DNA of 5,554 nucleotides from Candidatus Daviesbacteria bacterium GW2011_GWA2_42_7 (GTDB taxonomy: Bacteria > Patescibacteriota > Microgenomatia > Daviesbacterales > UBA10151). A model generated the notes under the pieces. It had not been told where the DNA came from, searched no databases, and was given only the letters and a program-made list of their open reading frames with translations. Every line of letters starts with the position of its first letter. Position 1 is the first letter of the stretch. This document shows positions 1 through 4,086 of the stretch, piece by piece. Location: contig LCEJ01000060.1 in assembly GCA_000997105.1 (NCBI GenBank), forward strand, positions 1 through 5,554, read 5' to 3'. Position numbers and translations under genes: made by a program.

Positions 1-2
1 GG

Positions 3-87
3 CGGAGAGGGAGGGATTCGAACCCTCGATACCTTGCGGTAAACCGCCTTTCCAAGGCGGCGCTCTAGGCCACTAAGCGACCTCTCC
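3..87 (-). tRNA. tRNA-Ser(GGA)
   Basis: Reading the minus strand, acceptor GGAGAGG (87-81) pairs perfectly with CCTCTCC (10-4), with discriminator G at 3 and CC at 2-1, so at least CC of the 3' CCA is present before the window edge. The anticodon stem CCGCC/GGCGG encloses loop TTGGAAA, with anticodon GGA at 53-51, which reads UCC and UCU. A long variable arm (TACC-GCAA-GGTA) and T-arm GAGGG-TTCGAAT-CCCTC mark it as a class II serine tRNA. It sits 18 nt downstream of the tlyA stop codon and has its own promoter. Confidence 0.97.
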
Positions 88-97
88 GAACGTAAAT

Positions 98-125
98 ATT
101 ATACCTTAACTCGCCTGAATCTGAA
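98..125 (-). promoter_or_regulatory. Promoter of tRNA-Ser(GGA)
   Basis: On the minus strand a perfect -10 box TATAAT (103-98) lies 10 nt before the tRNA 5' end. A -35-like TTCAGA (125-120, 4 of 6 consensus bases) stands 16 nt upstream, inside the last codons of tlyA. The expected start is near 91, giving only a few leader bases before the tRNA. The -10 box is convincing; the -35 is a best guess. Confidence 0.65.
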
Positions 126-690
126 GCAGATATTCTTTATTGCCTGCTCCGCCTAAAATTGGAGAATCTATAATTTCCTCCACCCTGTAACCTGAAACCT
201 GTAACCTGTCCACTACCTGACCCCTTACTTGTTCAGCTAATTCCATAGACAAGACCCCTTTTTGGAGTAATTTCTTCTCTGCTTCATAGTGCGGTTTAAG
301 GAGTGCAATAATCATTCCTCCGGGTTTGAGAAATTTTTTAACAACCGGCAAAACTAACTCTAATTTTGTCCATCCGGCATCAATGGTGATAAGGTCAACC
401 TGTTCAGGTAGACTTTCCAGGTGAAGGATGTTTGTCCTTTCCATCACCACTACCCGGGGGTCATTTCGGAGTTTCCAGGCTAATTCTCCATAGGCAGTAT
501 CAACCGAATACACTTTGGCTACTCCGTTTTGCAGCAGGCAATCCACAAACCCTCCGGTAGAAGAACCAACATCAAGAGCAACCAGACCCTTAATTTTCAT
601 CTTTTCAATTGCAGCCTGAAGTTTGATACCACCCCTTGAAACAAACGATGCTTTATCATTCTGAGGCATTGTCGAAGAATCTCTTTTCAT
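106..690 (-). CDS. tlyA: TlyA-family rRNA (cytidine-2'-O)-methyltransferase lacking the S4 domain
   Basis: 194-residue SAM-dependent methyltransferase of the TlyA/FtsJ group, whose characterised members 2'-O-methylate cytidines in ribosomal RNA. Visible motifs are FVSRGGIKL (16-24), the SAM-binding LDVGSSTGGF (39-48), VDTAYGELAWKLR (63-75), a conserved ERTN (84-87), IDAGW (103-107, replacing the usual DVSF), KPHYE (132-136) and GNKEYLLQI (183-191). The FtsJ-like catalytic tetrad can be read as K23, D104, K132 and E186. Classical TlyA is about 270 residues with an N-terminal S4 RNA-binding domain. That domain is absent here, and no S4-like sequence lies in the upstream ORF. The start is uncertain: M8 (669) is an alternative, and neither has a well-placed Shine-Dalgarno. 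It follows the small ORF at 709-984 by 18 nt, probably as an operon. A 7-bp repeat array runs through residues of the C-terminal helix. Confidence 0.88.
   Translation of the reverse strand: MKRDSSTMPQNDKASFVSRGGIKLQAAIEKMKIKGLVALDVGSSTGGFVDCLLQNGVAKVYSVDTAYGELAWKLRNDPRVVVMERTNILHLESLPEQVDLITIDAGWTKLELVLPVVKKFLKPGGMIIALLKPHYEAEKKLLQKGVLSMELAEQVRGQVVDRLQVSGYRVEEIIDSPILGGAGNKEYLLQIQAS
184..211. repeat. Degenerate heptamer tandem array inside tlyA
   Basis: Four head-to-tail 7-bp units of the form CCTGTAA (184-190, 191-197, 198-204, 205-211). Copies 1 and 3 are identical, copy 2 differs at one base and copy 4 at two. The array is translated on the minus strand as part of the DRLQVSGYRV segment of TlyA. 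Three units are 21 bp, so copy changes in threes keep frame and any other change shifts it. Confidence 0.8.
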
Positions 691-708
691 TAGTTTTAAG
701 AAAACCCC

Positions 709-984
709 TCATGCTCTCGGTAAAAAGCTAATACGCAATGGGAGGTGGCCTTCAGAGCTCTTATACTCATCACACTTACCTTGTCTGATTATAGCTGCAA
801 CCCTCTTGTCTGGATCAACAAAATAATTTTCTGCTTCCAGAGCAGGGATACACCAATCTAAATCTGGATCATAATCATCACCCTTAATTTCTGCTTGACT
901 TGGCATCTTTGTTCCACCAGTTACCAATCTCCAACCACAACTGTCCACTATACACAGATATCTACACAAAAATTCTTTACTCAT
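709..984 (-). CDS. Small hypothetical protein upstream of tlyA
   Basis: 91-residue open frame starting MSKEFLCRYLC and ending LRISFLPRA. I do not recognise it. It has three cysteines close together near the N terminus (C7, C11, C16 by my count), an acidic stretch GDDYDPDLDWC, then a basic C-terminal half; no transmembrane segment or signal peptide is visible. The frame stays open upstream to 1113, but that part runs through the palindrome and tRNA-Arg(CCG), where GSEVRILSG is a tRNA read as protein, so I reject the longer start. An alternative start at 906 (65 residues, MPSQAEIKG) has a GGTGG-like site about 8 nt upstream, whereas 984 has none. It ends 18 nt before tlyA in the same direction, so co-transcription is likely. 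Whether it is truly translated remains open. Confidence 0.45.
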   Translation of the reverse strand: MSKEFLCRYLCIVDSCGWRLVTGGTKMPSQAEIKGDDYDPDLDWCIPALEAENYFVDPDKRVAAIIRQGKCDEYKSSEGHLPLRISFLPRA

Positions 985-1009
985 AATAATGATTAATAGC
1001 TGTAACTTG

Positions 1010-1025
1010 TGCCCTCGGCGAGATC
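1010..1025 (-). pseudogene. Detached 3' T-arm/acceptor fragment of tRNA-Arg(GCG)
   Basis: The minus strand reads GATCTCGCCGAGGGCA. CGAGGGC (1017-1011) is the exact complement of the tRNA-Arg(GCG) 5' acceptor GCCCTCG (1222-1216). CTCGC (1022-1018) pairs with its T-stem GTGGG (1175-1171) through three Watson-Crick pairs and two G-U pairs. A at 1010 would be the discriminator, and CCA is not encoded (CAA follows). The fragment lies on the same strand, beyond the intact tRNA-Arg(CCG). Confidence 0.5.
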
Positions 1026-1037
1026 TTAACAAGTAAG

Positions 1038-1059
1038 CGTAGTATCTGCAGATACTACG
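1038..1059. repeat. Perfect 22-bp palindrome
   Basis: CGTAGTATCTG (1038-1048) is followed immediately by its reverse complement CAGATACTACG (1049-1059), with no mismatch and no spacer. There is no T-run on either side, so it does not look like an intrinsic terminator. It lies between tRNA-Arg(CCG) and the small ORF, inside the 36-nt piece (1026-1061) that separates the two halves of a T-loop remnant. It could be an operator, a processing hairpin or a small inserted element. Confidence 0.8.
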
Positions 1060-1080
1060 AGCGAACCCACCAAAAATTAG

Positions 1081-1153
1081 CGCGCCTGAGAGGATTCGAA
1101 CCTCCGACCCCAAGTTCCGGAAACTTGTACTCTATCCACTGAGCTACAGGCGC
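1081..1153 (-). tRNA. tRNA-Arg(CCG)
   Basis: Complete cloverleaf on the minus strand. Acceptor GCGCCTG (1153-1147) pairs with CAGGCGC (1088-1082), with discriminator G at 1081. The D-stem is GCTC/GAGT, the anticodon stem CAAGT/ACTTG with loop TTCCGGA and anticodon CCG (reads CGG), the variable loop GGGTC, and the T-arm GGAGG-TTCGAAT-CCTCT. CCA is not encoded. Its first bases are where the 3' end of the adjacent tRNA-Arg(GCG) would fall if that tRNA had normal length. Confidence 0.96.
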
Positions 1154-1222
1154 ATACGGGGGGATTCGAACCCACATATCAAGATCCGCAATCTTGTGGT
1201 CTATCCATTAGCCTACGAGGGC
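1152..1222 (-). tRNA. tRNA-Arg(GCG), degenerate or interrupted
   Basis: The 5' two thirds are tRNA-like: acceptor GCCCTCG, TA, D-arm GGCT..GACC, anticodon arm CAAGA-TTGCGGA-TCTTG (anticodon GCG, reads CGC and CGU), variable ATAT, and T-arm GTGGG-TTCGAAT. The 3' part does not fit. The next bases CCCCC leave a T-C mismatch in the T-stem. The expected acceptor 3' strand is CGTATGC instead of CGAGGGC, giving three central mismatches, and its last two bases already belong to tRNA-Arg(CCG). The D-stem also has a C-A mismatch. The correct partner sequences occur at 1022-1010. It is therefore either a pseudo-tRNA or an interrupted gene. GCG is also an uncommon anticodon in bacteria, which normally use ACG edited to inosine. 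Confidence 0.7.
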
Positions 1223-1231
1223 AACAGGTGA

Positions 1232-1240
1232 ATTTTAGCA
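1232..1240 (-). promoter_or_regulatory. Extended -10 promoter of the tRNA-Arg pair
   Basis: The minus strand reads TGCTAAAAT (1240-1232), an extended -10 element (TGnTAAAAT) ending 9 nt before the 5' end of tRNA-Arg(GCG). No convincing -35 is seen about 17 nt upstream (GAGATT at 1260-1255), which is tolerable for an extended -10. Confidence 0.5.
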
Positions 1241-1263
1241 TAAGAGAGCCTTAAAATCTCCGT

Positions 1264-1298
1264 CTGACAGCTGAAGACTGACTACTGATGACTACCTG
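1264..1298. repeat. Degenerate heptamer tandem array at the 3' end of the two-TM protein gene
   Basis: Five consecutive 7-bp units, four of them beginning CTGA: CTGACAG (1264-1270), CTGAAGA (1271-1277), CTGACTA (1278-1284), CTGATGA (1285-1291) and the diverged CTACCTG (1292-1298). The last unit contains the stop codon of the gene ending at 1292 (TAG on the minus strand). The sequence differs from the other two heptamer arrays in the window but the period is the same. Confidence 0.75.
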
Positions 1299-1885
1299 TG
1301 CGGATTTTCCAGGGGGAAATGTTTTTGTAACCCTTCTGCCCATTTATCCATCAGTGTCCTGGGAGGGATTTCCTGGAATGGTAAAAAGCGTGCGACAATT
1401 TTTTTAACCTGCTCCTCGGAGGTTGGCCCTAAAAGGATCATCAGTTGGGCCGGGAACCTAAGGTTAGTTAAGACATACAAAAGCTTCTGCCCGTCTTTTT
1501 CAGAAAACCAAAAACTGTCCAAATCATCCCAAAAATAGAAATGGTCCCCAATAGTGATTCCCTGGCCGGAGATTTTATACTCTACATCCTCCGGCGGGAC
1601 AAAACCTAAGACATAAATAACAAAGGCAAAGGCTAAAAGCACTCCCACCAATAAAAATTCCCTGGCTAAAATAGAAATCAGGATTAATAATATTACAATT
1701 ATAGCTACAGTAGTAAAATAAGAACGGTCCTTTTTCCTATACGGACGGGAAGCTGCTGTCCAGGTTAAGAAGGTTTTAATGTGATCGTCGTCCTGGGTAA
1801 GGTCTTCTTTAATATCTTCTTTTTTCTCATCAGAAGGCAAACTAGTCTCTTTTGGGTGGGGGTTTTTAACAAAAAACCTGGGCAT
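1292..1885 (-). CDS. Conserved two-TM membrane protein, CPR type
   Basis: 197 residues. A charged, hydrophilic N terminus (1-40) rich in Lys, Glu and Asp is followed by TWTAASRPYRKKDRSYF (41-57), two transmembrane helices at about 58-73 and 78-95, then VPPEDVEYKISGQGITIGDHFYFWDDLDSFWF (96-127). A C-terminal cytoplasmic domain of alternating strands continues through LLYVLTNLRFPAQLMILLG, ending in an amphipathic helix and a basic tail. The pattern of an IS.xGI strand, W-D-D-L and a return strand resembles the small beta-rich membrane-anchored domains often listed as DUF5673 or PH-like; this assignment is from memory and unverified. Function is unknown. The start at 1885 is well supported by AAGGAG (1898-1893) spaced 7 nt upstream, the only consensus Shine-Dalgarno well placed before a gene in this window. 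Confidence 0.85.
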   Translation of the reverse strand: MPRFFVKNPHPKETSLPSDEKKEDIKEDLTQDDDHIKTFLTWTAASRPYRKKDRSYFTTVAIIVILLILISILAREFLLVGVLLAFAFVIYVLGFVPPEDVEYKISGQGITIGDHFYFWDDLDSFWFSEKDGQKLLYVLTNLRFPAQLMILLGPTSEEQVKKIVARFLPFQEIPPRTLMDKWAEGLQKHFPLENPHR

Positions 1886-1952
1886 CCTTCGACTCCTTTC
1901 TCGTTTACCCCGAGTTCATCGAGGGGCTCAGGACAAGTAACCAAGTCTGAGC
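1886..1952. repeat. Intergenic palindromic repeat remnant
   Basis: The plus strand shows CCTTCGACTCC (1886-1896) and, 30 nt further, GCTCAGGACAAG (1927-1938 approximately). These resemble the two halves of a short CCTTCGAC...GCTCAGGACAAG repeat that I remember as widespread in bacterial genomes. Between them lies a hairpin CCCCGA (1908-1913), loop GTTCA, TCG-A-GGG (1919-1925) with one bulged A. GCTCAGGAC also pairs with GTCTGAGC (1945-1952) with one bulge. No T-run follows either hairpin. Confidence 0.5.
1893..1898 (-). promoter_or_regulatory. Shine-Dalgarno AAGGAG that fixes the start at 1885
   Basis: AAGGAG on the minus strand with a 7-nt spacer (TCGAAGG) to the ATG at 1885-1883. The site is embedded in a repeat-like sequence (GGAGTCGAAGG), so the ribosome binding site may have been supplied by the repeat. 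Confidence 0.75.
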
Positions 1953-1962
1953 AGTGATTTGA

Positions 1963-2217
1963 TTATACACCAAATACTTTTTTGAGCTTATCCCATAAAA
2001 TCCCAAGTTCCCAGGTTTCAGACTCGGGATGTTTTTTCTGGAAAAACTTAATGTAGATAATAGGTAAAATCCCCAGTGTGTTAAACAATAGTAAAGCAAT
2101 AAACCAATATCTTTGGTTATTACGGGAAGCTTTCCAAAGCCCTACCCCTTTCCAAACAAGATCCCAGACAACCAAAGGCAAAACCCAAATAGGACTACTT
2201 AAGTCAGGTGTAATCAT
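1963..2217 (-). CDS. DUF5652-like small membrane protein
   Basis: 84 residues. A hydrophobic first segment WVLPLVVWDLVWKGVGLWKA (11-30) contains a characteristic WDxxWKGxxLW motif. A short polar turn SRNNQRYW (31-38) precedes a second helix FIALLLFNTLGILPIIYIKFF (39-59), then a KK-rich cytoplasmic tail ends in an amphipathic helix. The arrangement matches my memory of the DUF5652 family, common in Patescibacteria; no function is known. No Shine-Dalgarno precedes the ATG. Instead a good -10 box (TATACT) lies 6 nt upstream, so the mRNA is probably leaderless. It is transcribed away from tRNA-Ser(GCU), sharing a divergent promoter region. It may be co-transcribed with the downstream two-TM gene, 77 nt away. 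Confidence 0.85.
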   Translation of the reverse strand: MITPDLSSPIWVLPLVVWDLVWKGVGLWKASRNNQRYWFIALLLFNTLGILPIIYIKFFQKKHPESETWELGILWDKLKKVFGV

Positions 2218-2223
2218 ATTTTG

Positions 2224-2251
2224 AGTATACCACTTTAGGTAGATAAGGTAA
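2224..2251 (-). promoter_or_regulatory. Leaderless promoter of the DUF5652-like gene
   Basis: -10 TATACT (2229-2224) on the minus strand, with a weak -35 TTACCT (2251-2246) at 16-nt spacing. The expected transcription start falls on the A of the ATG at 2217, which explains the missing Shine-Dalgarno. Confidence 0.55.
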
Positions 2252-2268
2252 GTAAGTTTTGGTACAAT
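2240..2268 (+). promoter_or_regulatory. Promoter of tRNA-Ser(GCU)
   Basis: -35 TAGATA (2240-2245, 4 of 6) and -10 TACAAT (2263-2268) are separated by 17 nt. The start is expected near 2275, giving a leader of about 17 nt before the tRNA at 2292. It overlaps the divergent promoter for the gene at 1963-2217. Confidence 0.6.
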
Positions 2269-2291
2269 GAGCCTGCTTGAGAAAGCAATTC

Positions 2292-2422
<131 letters not shown>

Positions 2423-2448
2423 GTCGCGAAGGAGACCTGAGATAGTCA

Positions 2449-2685
2449 ATGTATTATGTTTACATCTTAAAATGCAGTGATGGTAAACCTTATACTGGTT
2501 GCACAGACAATTTAGAAGATAGGCTAAAAAGGCATCAATCAGGTTGGGTTCCAGCCACAAAAGATAGATTACCAGTAGCGCTGGAAACATATTTTGCTTT
2601 TAAGGATAAATATAGGGCTTTTGATTTTGAGAAATATCTGAAATCAGGTTCAGGTAGAGCTTTTTTGAAGAAACGGTTAATTTAA
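2449..2685 (+). CDS. Small GIY-YIG nuclease-domain protein
   Basis: 78 residues, essentially one GIY-YIG domain of the short YhbQ/UPF0213-like kind. The GIY triad appears as Y3-V4-Y5 in MYYVYILKCSDG. The YIG triad is Y15-T16-G17, followed by the conserved NLEDRLKRHQSG with catalytic-type R25 and H29. E61 in FEKYLKSGSGRAF fits the metal-binding glutamate. The family fold cuts DNA, but cellular roles of these stand-alone proteins are mostly unknown. It lies between tRNA-Ser(GCU) and tRNA-Ser(UGA); its TAA stop (2683-2685) directly precedes the first base of tRNA-Ser(UGA). AAGGAG at 2429-2434 is 14 nt from the ATG, farther than usual. It lacks any second DNA-binding domain, so a homing endonuclease role is possible but not shown. 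Confidence 0.88.
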   Translation: MYYVYILKCSDGKPYTGCTDNLEDRLKRHQSGWVPATKDRLPVALETYFAFKDKYRAFDFEKYLKSGSGRAFLKKRLI

Positions 2686-2770
2686 GGTGGGGTCGCATAG
2701 TGGCCTAGTGCGGCGGTCTTGAAAACCGCTGTCTCGCAAGGGACCGTGAGTTCGAATCTCACCCCCACCG
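2686..2770 (+). tRNA. tRNA-Ser(UGA)
   Basis: Acceptor GGTGGGG (2686-2692) pairs with CCCCACC (2763-2769), with discriminator G at 2770. The D-arm is GCAT..GTGC. Anticodon stem GCGGT/ACCGC encloses loop CTTGAAA, with anticodon TGA at 2720-2722. The variable arm is TCTCGCAAGGGA and the T-arm GTGAG-TTCGAAT-CTCAC. It starts at the base after the GIY-YIG stop codon. No separate promoter is clear, so it may depend on upstream transcription. Confidence 0.97.
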
Positions 2771-2837
2771 CCTTCGTCCGACGAAGCTTTAGCGTAGTCG
2801 GATTGGAGTAGTCGGACTTCGGCGGTCAAAGACCGCC
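2771..2837 (+). repeat. Palindromic trailer after tRNA-Ser(UGA)
   Basis: CTTCGTC-C-GACGAAG (2772-2786 approximately) is a tight hairpin. GTCCGAC (2776-2782) also pairs with GTCGGAC (2811-2817), and the flanking CCGCC (2768-2772) with GGCGG (2821-2825), forming a larger imperfect stem. TAGTCGGA occurs twice directly. The element ends in GGCGGTC-AAA-GACCGCC (2821-2837), without a T-run. The order of parts (CCGCCTTCG, CGAAG, ACTTCGGCGG, final hairpin) mirrors the trailer after tRNA-Ser(GCU). Confidence 0.65.
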
Positions 2838-2863
2838 AGTTAAAACATATAAATTTTAATGTT

Positions 2864-2880
2864 TTAGGATATAATCCTAA
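2864..2880 (+). promoter_or_regulatory. -10 box inside a palindrome, cdd promoter/operator
   Basis: A perfect -10 TATAAT (2870-2875) lies 7 nt before the ATG at 2883, predicting a leaderless transcript. The -10 sits at the centre of an inverted repeat TTAGGAT-ATA-ATCCTAA (2864-2880), which could bind a repressor that hides the promoter. No strong -35 is visible. Confidence 0.55.
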
Positions 2881-2882
2881 CT

Positions 2883-3275
2883 ATGCAAATAACAAACGAC
2901 GAACTAATCAAAAAAGCTAGCTCTATTGTCAAACCAATAGAAATGAGACACGGATTTACTACTGCAGATTGTGGATGTGCTCTAGTTACAGATAAAGGAA
3001 ATATTTATCTGGGAGTAAGCATTGACACCCCTTCTAGTATGGGATTTTGTGCTGAACACAGTGCTATTGCTAATATGATCACAAATCAAGAATTCAAGAT
3101 TGCTAAAATAGTAGCAGCAGAGGAAGATGGTACAGTTCTTCCTCCCTGTGGTAGATGCAGAGAGTTTATATACCAAATTAGTAAAGATAATTTAGATACA
3201 GAAGTGTTAATAAGCAAGAATAAATCGGTGAGACTAAGAGAATTACTCCCCTTTCCATGGGACGAGGGTTTATAA
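2883..3275 (+). CDS. cdd: Cytidine deaminase family protein
   Basis: 130 residues, the normal size of homotetrameric cytidine deaminases, which hydrolyse cytidine and deoxycytidine to uridine and deoxyuridine for pyrimidine salvage. Zinc-site motifs are complete: C56-A-E58 in GFCAEHSAI (catalytic Glu58) and C89-x-x-C92 in PPCGRCREF. The N-terminal strand segment GCALVTDKGNIYLGVSI carries the substrate-side region. The C-terminal RLRELLPFPWDEG is also reminiscent of blasticidin-S-type deaminases, so an atypical substrate cannot be excluded. There is no Shine-Dalgarno; a TATAAT box 7 nt upstream suggests leaderless translation. It follows the tRNA-Ser(UGA) trailer and converges on comF with only 22 nt between the stops. 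Confidence 0.92.
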   Translation: MQITNDELIKKASSIVKPIEMRHGFTTADCGCALVTDKGNIYLGVSIDTPSSMGFCAEHSAIANMITNQEFKIAKIVAAEEDGTVLPPCGRCREFIYQISKDNLDTEVLISKNKSVRLRELLPFPWDEGL

Positions 3276-3297
3276 ATTTATTATCTAGCACTCCGCG

Positions 3298-3984
3298 CTA
3301 GCGCGCTAAAGTAATTGCCCAGACTTTTTGGGCTCCACCCCTTTTTAGTACATAAGCACATTCTTTTAAGGTTGAACCTGTAGTCCAAACATCGTCGATA
3401 AGTAAAATGCTCATAGCTGACAGACTACCGTCTACCGTCAGAGAAAAAGCACCATGAATATTTTTCTTTCTTTCCCAACTCTTCAAGCCTACTTGGGGTT
3501 TAGTTGAAAGGATACGTTTTAAGACCTCGGAATATTCTAATCCCAGCTTCCTGGATAACATTTGTCCTATAAGTTCTGACTGGTTAAAACCTCTATAATT
3601 CTTCCTTTTTTGGTGTAATGGTACCGGCACAATTACCCACTCCCCTCCCTTTTTTAACTCTTCAATAAATTGAGGTGTATATTTTGCCCAATATGAAATC
3701 ATCAGATCCACTAAAACATCTGCCAATTCGGAAACATAACGGTATTTTAACTTCTGGATAGCTTTTCTTAAGGGATCCCGGTAAACCCCTAAACTCCATA
3801 GGCCATCTAATTTCCATTTACTTCGGCACAAAGGATGGGTAACCCCACCAATAGCTGCCCGTTCACAATTTGGGCACACCAAATCCCCCTGGGAAATATC
3901 TGCCACACATTTTGAACAAAAATAACTCCCCCACTTCCCACACCCCACACAAAGCTTAGGGAAAAGAAAATCAAAAAAGTTCAT
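3298..3984 (-). CDS. comF: ComF family phosphoribosyltransferase-like protein
   Basis: 228 residues from ATG 3984. An N-terminal zinc-ribbon-like region has C12-x-x-C15, C23-x-x-C26 and C37-x-x-C40, with a further C53. A type I phosphoribosyltransferase-like domain follows: VPVPLHQKRKNYRGFNQSE (119-137) and the PRPP-loop motif ILLIDDVWTTGST (193-205). ComF proteins take part in uptake and processing of transforming DNA in naturally competent bacteria. The frame is open to 4044, but the extra 20 residues (with NCEPRT) come from a heptamer repeat and promoter-like sequence, while MNFFDFLFPKLC is a typical ComF start. No Shine-Dalgarno is seen. The stop codon lies in a 12-bp palindrome CGCGCTAGCGCG (3294-3305), between convergent cdd and comF, with no T-run. 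Confidence 0.88.
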   Translation of the reverse strand: MNFFDFLFPKLCVGCGKWGSYFCSKCVADISQGDLVCPNCERAAIGGVTHPLCRSKWKLDGLWSLGVYRDPLRKAIQKLKYRYVSELADVLVDLMISYWAKYTPQFIEELKKGGEWVIVPVPLHQKRKNYRGFNQSELIGQMLSRKLGLEYSEVLKRILSTKPQVGLKSWERKKNIHGAFSLTVDGSLSAMSILLIDDVWTTGSTLKECAYVLKRGGAQKVWAITLAR

Positions 3985-4008
3985 AGTTCGTGGTTCACAG
4001 TTCATAGT
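3981..4008. repeat. Degenerate heptamer tandem array at the comF start
   Basis: Four 7-bp units: TCATAGT (3981-3987), TCGTGGT, TCACAGT and TCATAGT (4002-4008). The outer two are identical. The array includes the predicted comF start codon (CAT at 3982-3984) and a candidate -10 box, so copy-number change would alter the leader of comF. Confidence 0.8.
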
Positions 4009-4032
4009 AAAACAAATATTTGCTTCTACCAA
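4004..4032 (-). promoter_or_regulatory. Candidate comF promoter
   Basis: -35 TTGGTA (4032-4027) and -10 TACTAT (4009-4004), each 4 of 6 consensus bases, with a 17-nt spacer. The start is expected near 3997, about 13 nt before the ATG at 3984. The -10 overlaps the heptamer array. It lies downstream of the ssrA terminator, as an independent comF promoter should. Confidence 0.4.
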
Positions 4033-4055
4033 CTGCAAGCCCATAACTACCCACC

Positions 4056-4082
4056 AAAAAACCCGCCAAAGCGGGTTTTTTT
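4056..4082 (-). terminator. Rho-independent terminator of ssrA, bidirectional in form
   Basis: CCCGC (4062-4066) and GCGGG (4071-4075) form the stem with a 4-nt loop, flanked by A-run 4056-4061 and T-run 4076-4082. On the minus strand the tmRNA 3' end at 4087 is followed within 5 nt by this hairpin and six T residues. Symmetry means it could also stop plus-strand transcription. Confidence 0.85.
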
Positions 4083-4086
4083 CTTG

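Noticed and set aside
184..211. CRISPR-like array
   Set aside because: Units are only 7 bp with no spacers and no cas genes; the same holds for the arrays at 1264 and 3981.
985..1113. Upstream in-frame extension of the small ORF (134 residues total)
   Set aside because: It translates tRNA-Arg(CCG) and the palindrome; GSEVRILSG is a well-known tRNA-derived false peptide.
1905..2099. Minus-strand open frame of 64 residues
   Set aside because: Out-of-frame overlap with the DUF5652-like gene and the intergenic repeat; no family features.
2982..3176. Open frame antisense to cytidine deaminase
   Set aside because: Shadow of a gene with complete catalytic motifs.
3294..3305. CGCGCTAGCGCG palindrome as a terminator between cdd and comF
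   Set aside because: Only 12 bp with no usable loop and no T-run; it may be chance or a weak convergent terminator.
3985..4044. 20-residue N-terminal extension of ComF
   Set aside because: It runs through the heptamer array and promoter-like sequence and has no similarity to the ComF N terminus.
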